From contig CALGGM010000226.1 in assembly GCA_937915925.1 (NCBI GenBank), forward strand, positions 1 through 12,327: a DNA stretch of 12,327 nt. Direction: 5' to 3'. The position numbers were made by a program, and so were the translations under genes. The stretch is from an uncultured Clostridia bacterium. Lineage in GTDB: Bacteria; Bacillota; Clostridia; Christensenellales; CAG-138. The notes under the pieces were generated by a model. It was not told the origin of the DNA. It made no database searches and saw only the letters and a list, made by a program, of their open reading frames with translations. This document shows, one piece after another, positions 12,157-12,327 of the stretch. Numbering within the stretch: position 1 is the stretch's first letter; each line of letters starts with the position of its first letter.

Positions 12157-12186
12157 AAACGGACGGGTCGCCCCGTCCGTTTTTTC
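12157..12186 (+). terminator. Intrinsic terminator of the MraY-like gene
   Basis: An 11-bp perfect stem, AAACGGACGGG (12157-12167) with CCCGTCCGTTT (12172-12182), around TCGC, running into a T-tract to 12185. It begins 14 nt after the stop codon. One of the clearest non-coding signals in the window. Confidence 0.95.
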
Positions 12187-12202
12187 TTCCCCGTCGCGCC
12201 TG

Positions 12203-12268
12203 CTCCCTTTACACAAGGGGGACAAGGCAGATTAAACGCCTTGTAGGGGACGCCGACCCCGGCGTCCG
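12203..12268 (+). repeat. Composite A-B repeat unit, second copy
   Basis: A degenerate A-type hairpin (CCCTT pairing with AAGGG around TACAC, about 12205-12219) is followed by a link of about 20 nt. The B hairpin comes next: TTGTA, then GGACGCCG (12248-12255) pairing with CGGCGTCC (12260-12267) around ACCC. Order, orientation and spacing match the unit at 2343-2441. The first 27 bp of B are identical in the two copies. Confidence 0.6.
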
Positions 12269-12327
12269 GAAAGGTTCGCGCGGTTCAACAACCATTCGCC
12301 TACCTACCCCCAAGGTGTCATTCTGAG
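12269..12327. other. Intergenic tail at the window edge; possible start of another dispersed repeat
   Basis: No gene or promoter is visible. The last bases, GGTGTCATTCTGAG, match the start of a repeat phrase (GTCATTCTGAGCG...GCGAAG) that I recall from many gut bacterial intergenic regions. The window ends too soon to confirm it. Confidence 0.3.

Overview
The window looks like a chromosomal segment of a GC-rich anaerobic Firmicute, most likely a gut-type Clostridia lineage (Oscillospirales or Christensenellales-like). This is inferred from strong AGGAGG-type ribosome binding sites, sigma-A-type promoters with 17-nt spacers, U-tailed terminators, a selenium-dependent purine-hydroxylase gene set, and small palindromic intergenic repeats of a kind I recall from such genomes. 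No rRNA, tRNA, CRISPR array or transposase gene was seen.

Layout. (1) 64-2107, minus strand: an OmpR-type response regulator followed 1 nt later by its sensor histidine kinase. (2) 2108-2586: a 479-bp intergenic region holding a candidate promoter/operator for the two-component operon, several hairpin repeats, a 27-bp tandem duplication and the terminator of the next operon. (3) 2587-9542, minus strand: a three-gene operon ssnA - ygfK - selenium-dependent xanthine dehydrogenase, with a promoter at 9580-9608 and a terminator near 2536-2553. (4) 9543-9838: a divergent promoter region with another hairpin repeat. (5) 9839-11074, plus strand: a threonine synthase-like PLP enzyme with its own promoter and terminator. 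(6) 11186-12142, plus strand: a MraY-type phospho-sugar transferase with its own promoter and a strong terminator. (7) 12187-12327: a second composite repeat unit, running into the window edge.

How the genes fit together. SsnA (amidohydrolase), YgfK (a large flavin/iron-sulfur reductase related to dihydropyrimidine dehydrogenase) and the molybdenum hydroxylase belong to the selenium-dependent molybdenum hydroxylase gene set, now linked to anaerobic purine and urate breakdown. A sensible reading is oxidation of xanthine or hypoxanthine to urate, reduction of the purine ring by YgfK, and hydrolysis by SsnA. No FAD subunit, maturation genes (yqeB, mocA, selD) or later-pathway genes (hyuA, ygeW, ygeX, ygeY) lie in the window. 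The two-component system, ThrC-like enzyme and MraY-like enzyme show no sequence-level tie to purines.

The least explained structure is intergenic. A two-part hairpin unit (A then B) occurs at 2343-2441 and about 12203-12268 with conserved order and spacing. Another A copy begins the window and shows compensatory changes in its stem. Related hairpins lie at 2237-2320 and 9690-9725.
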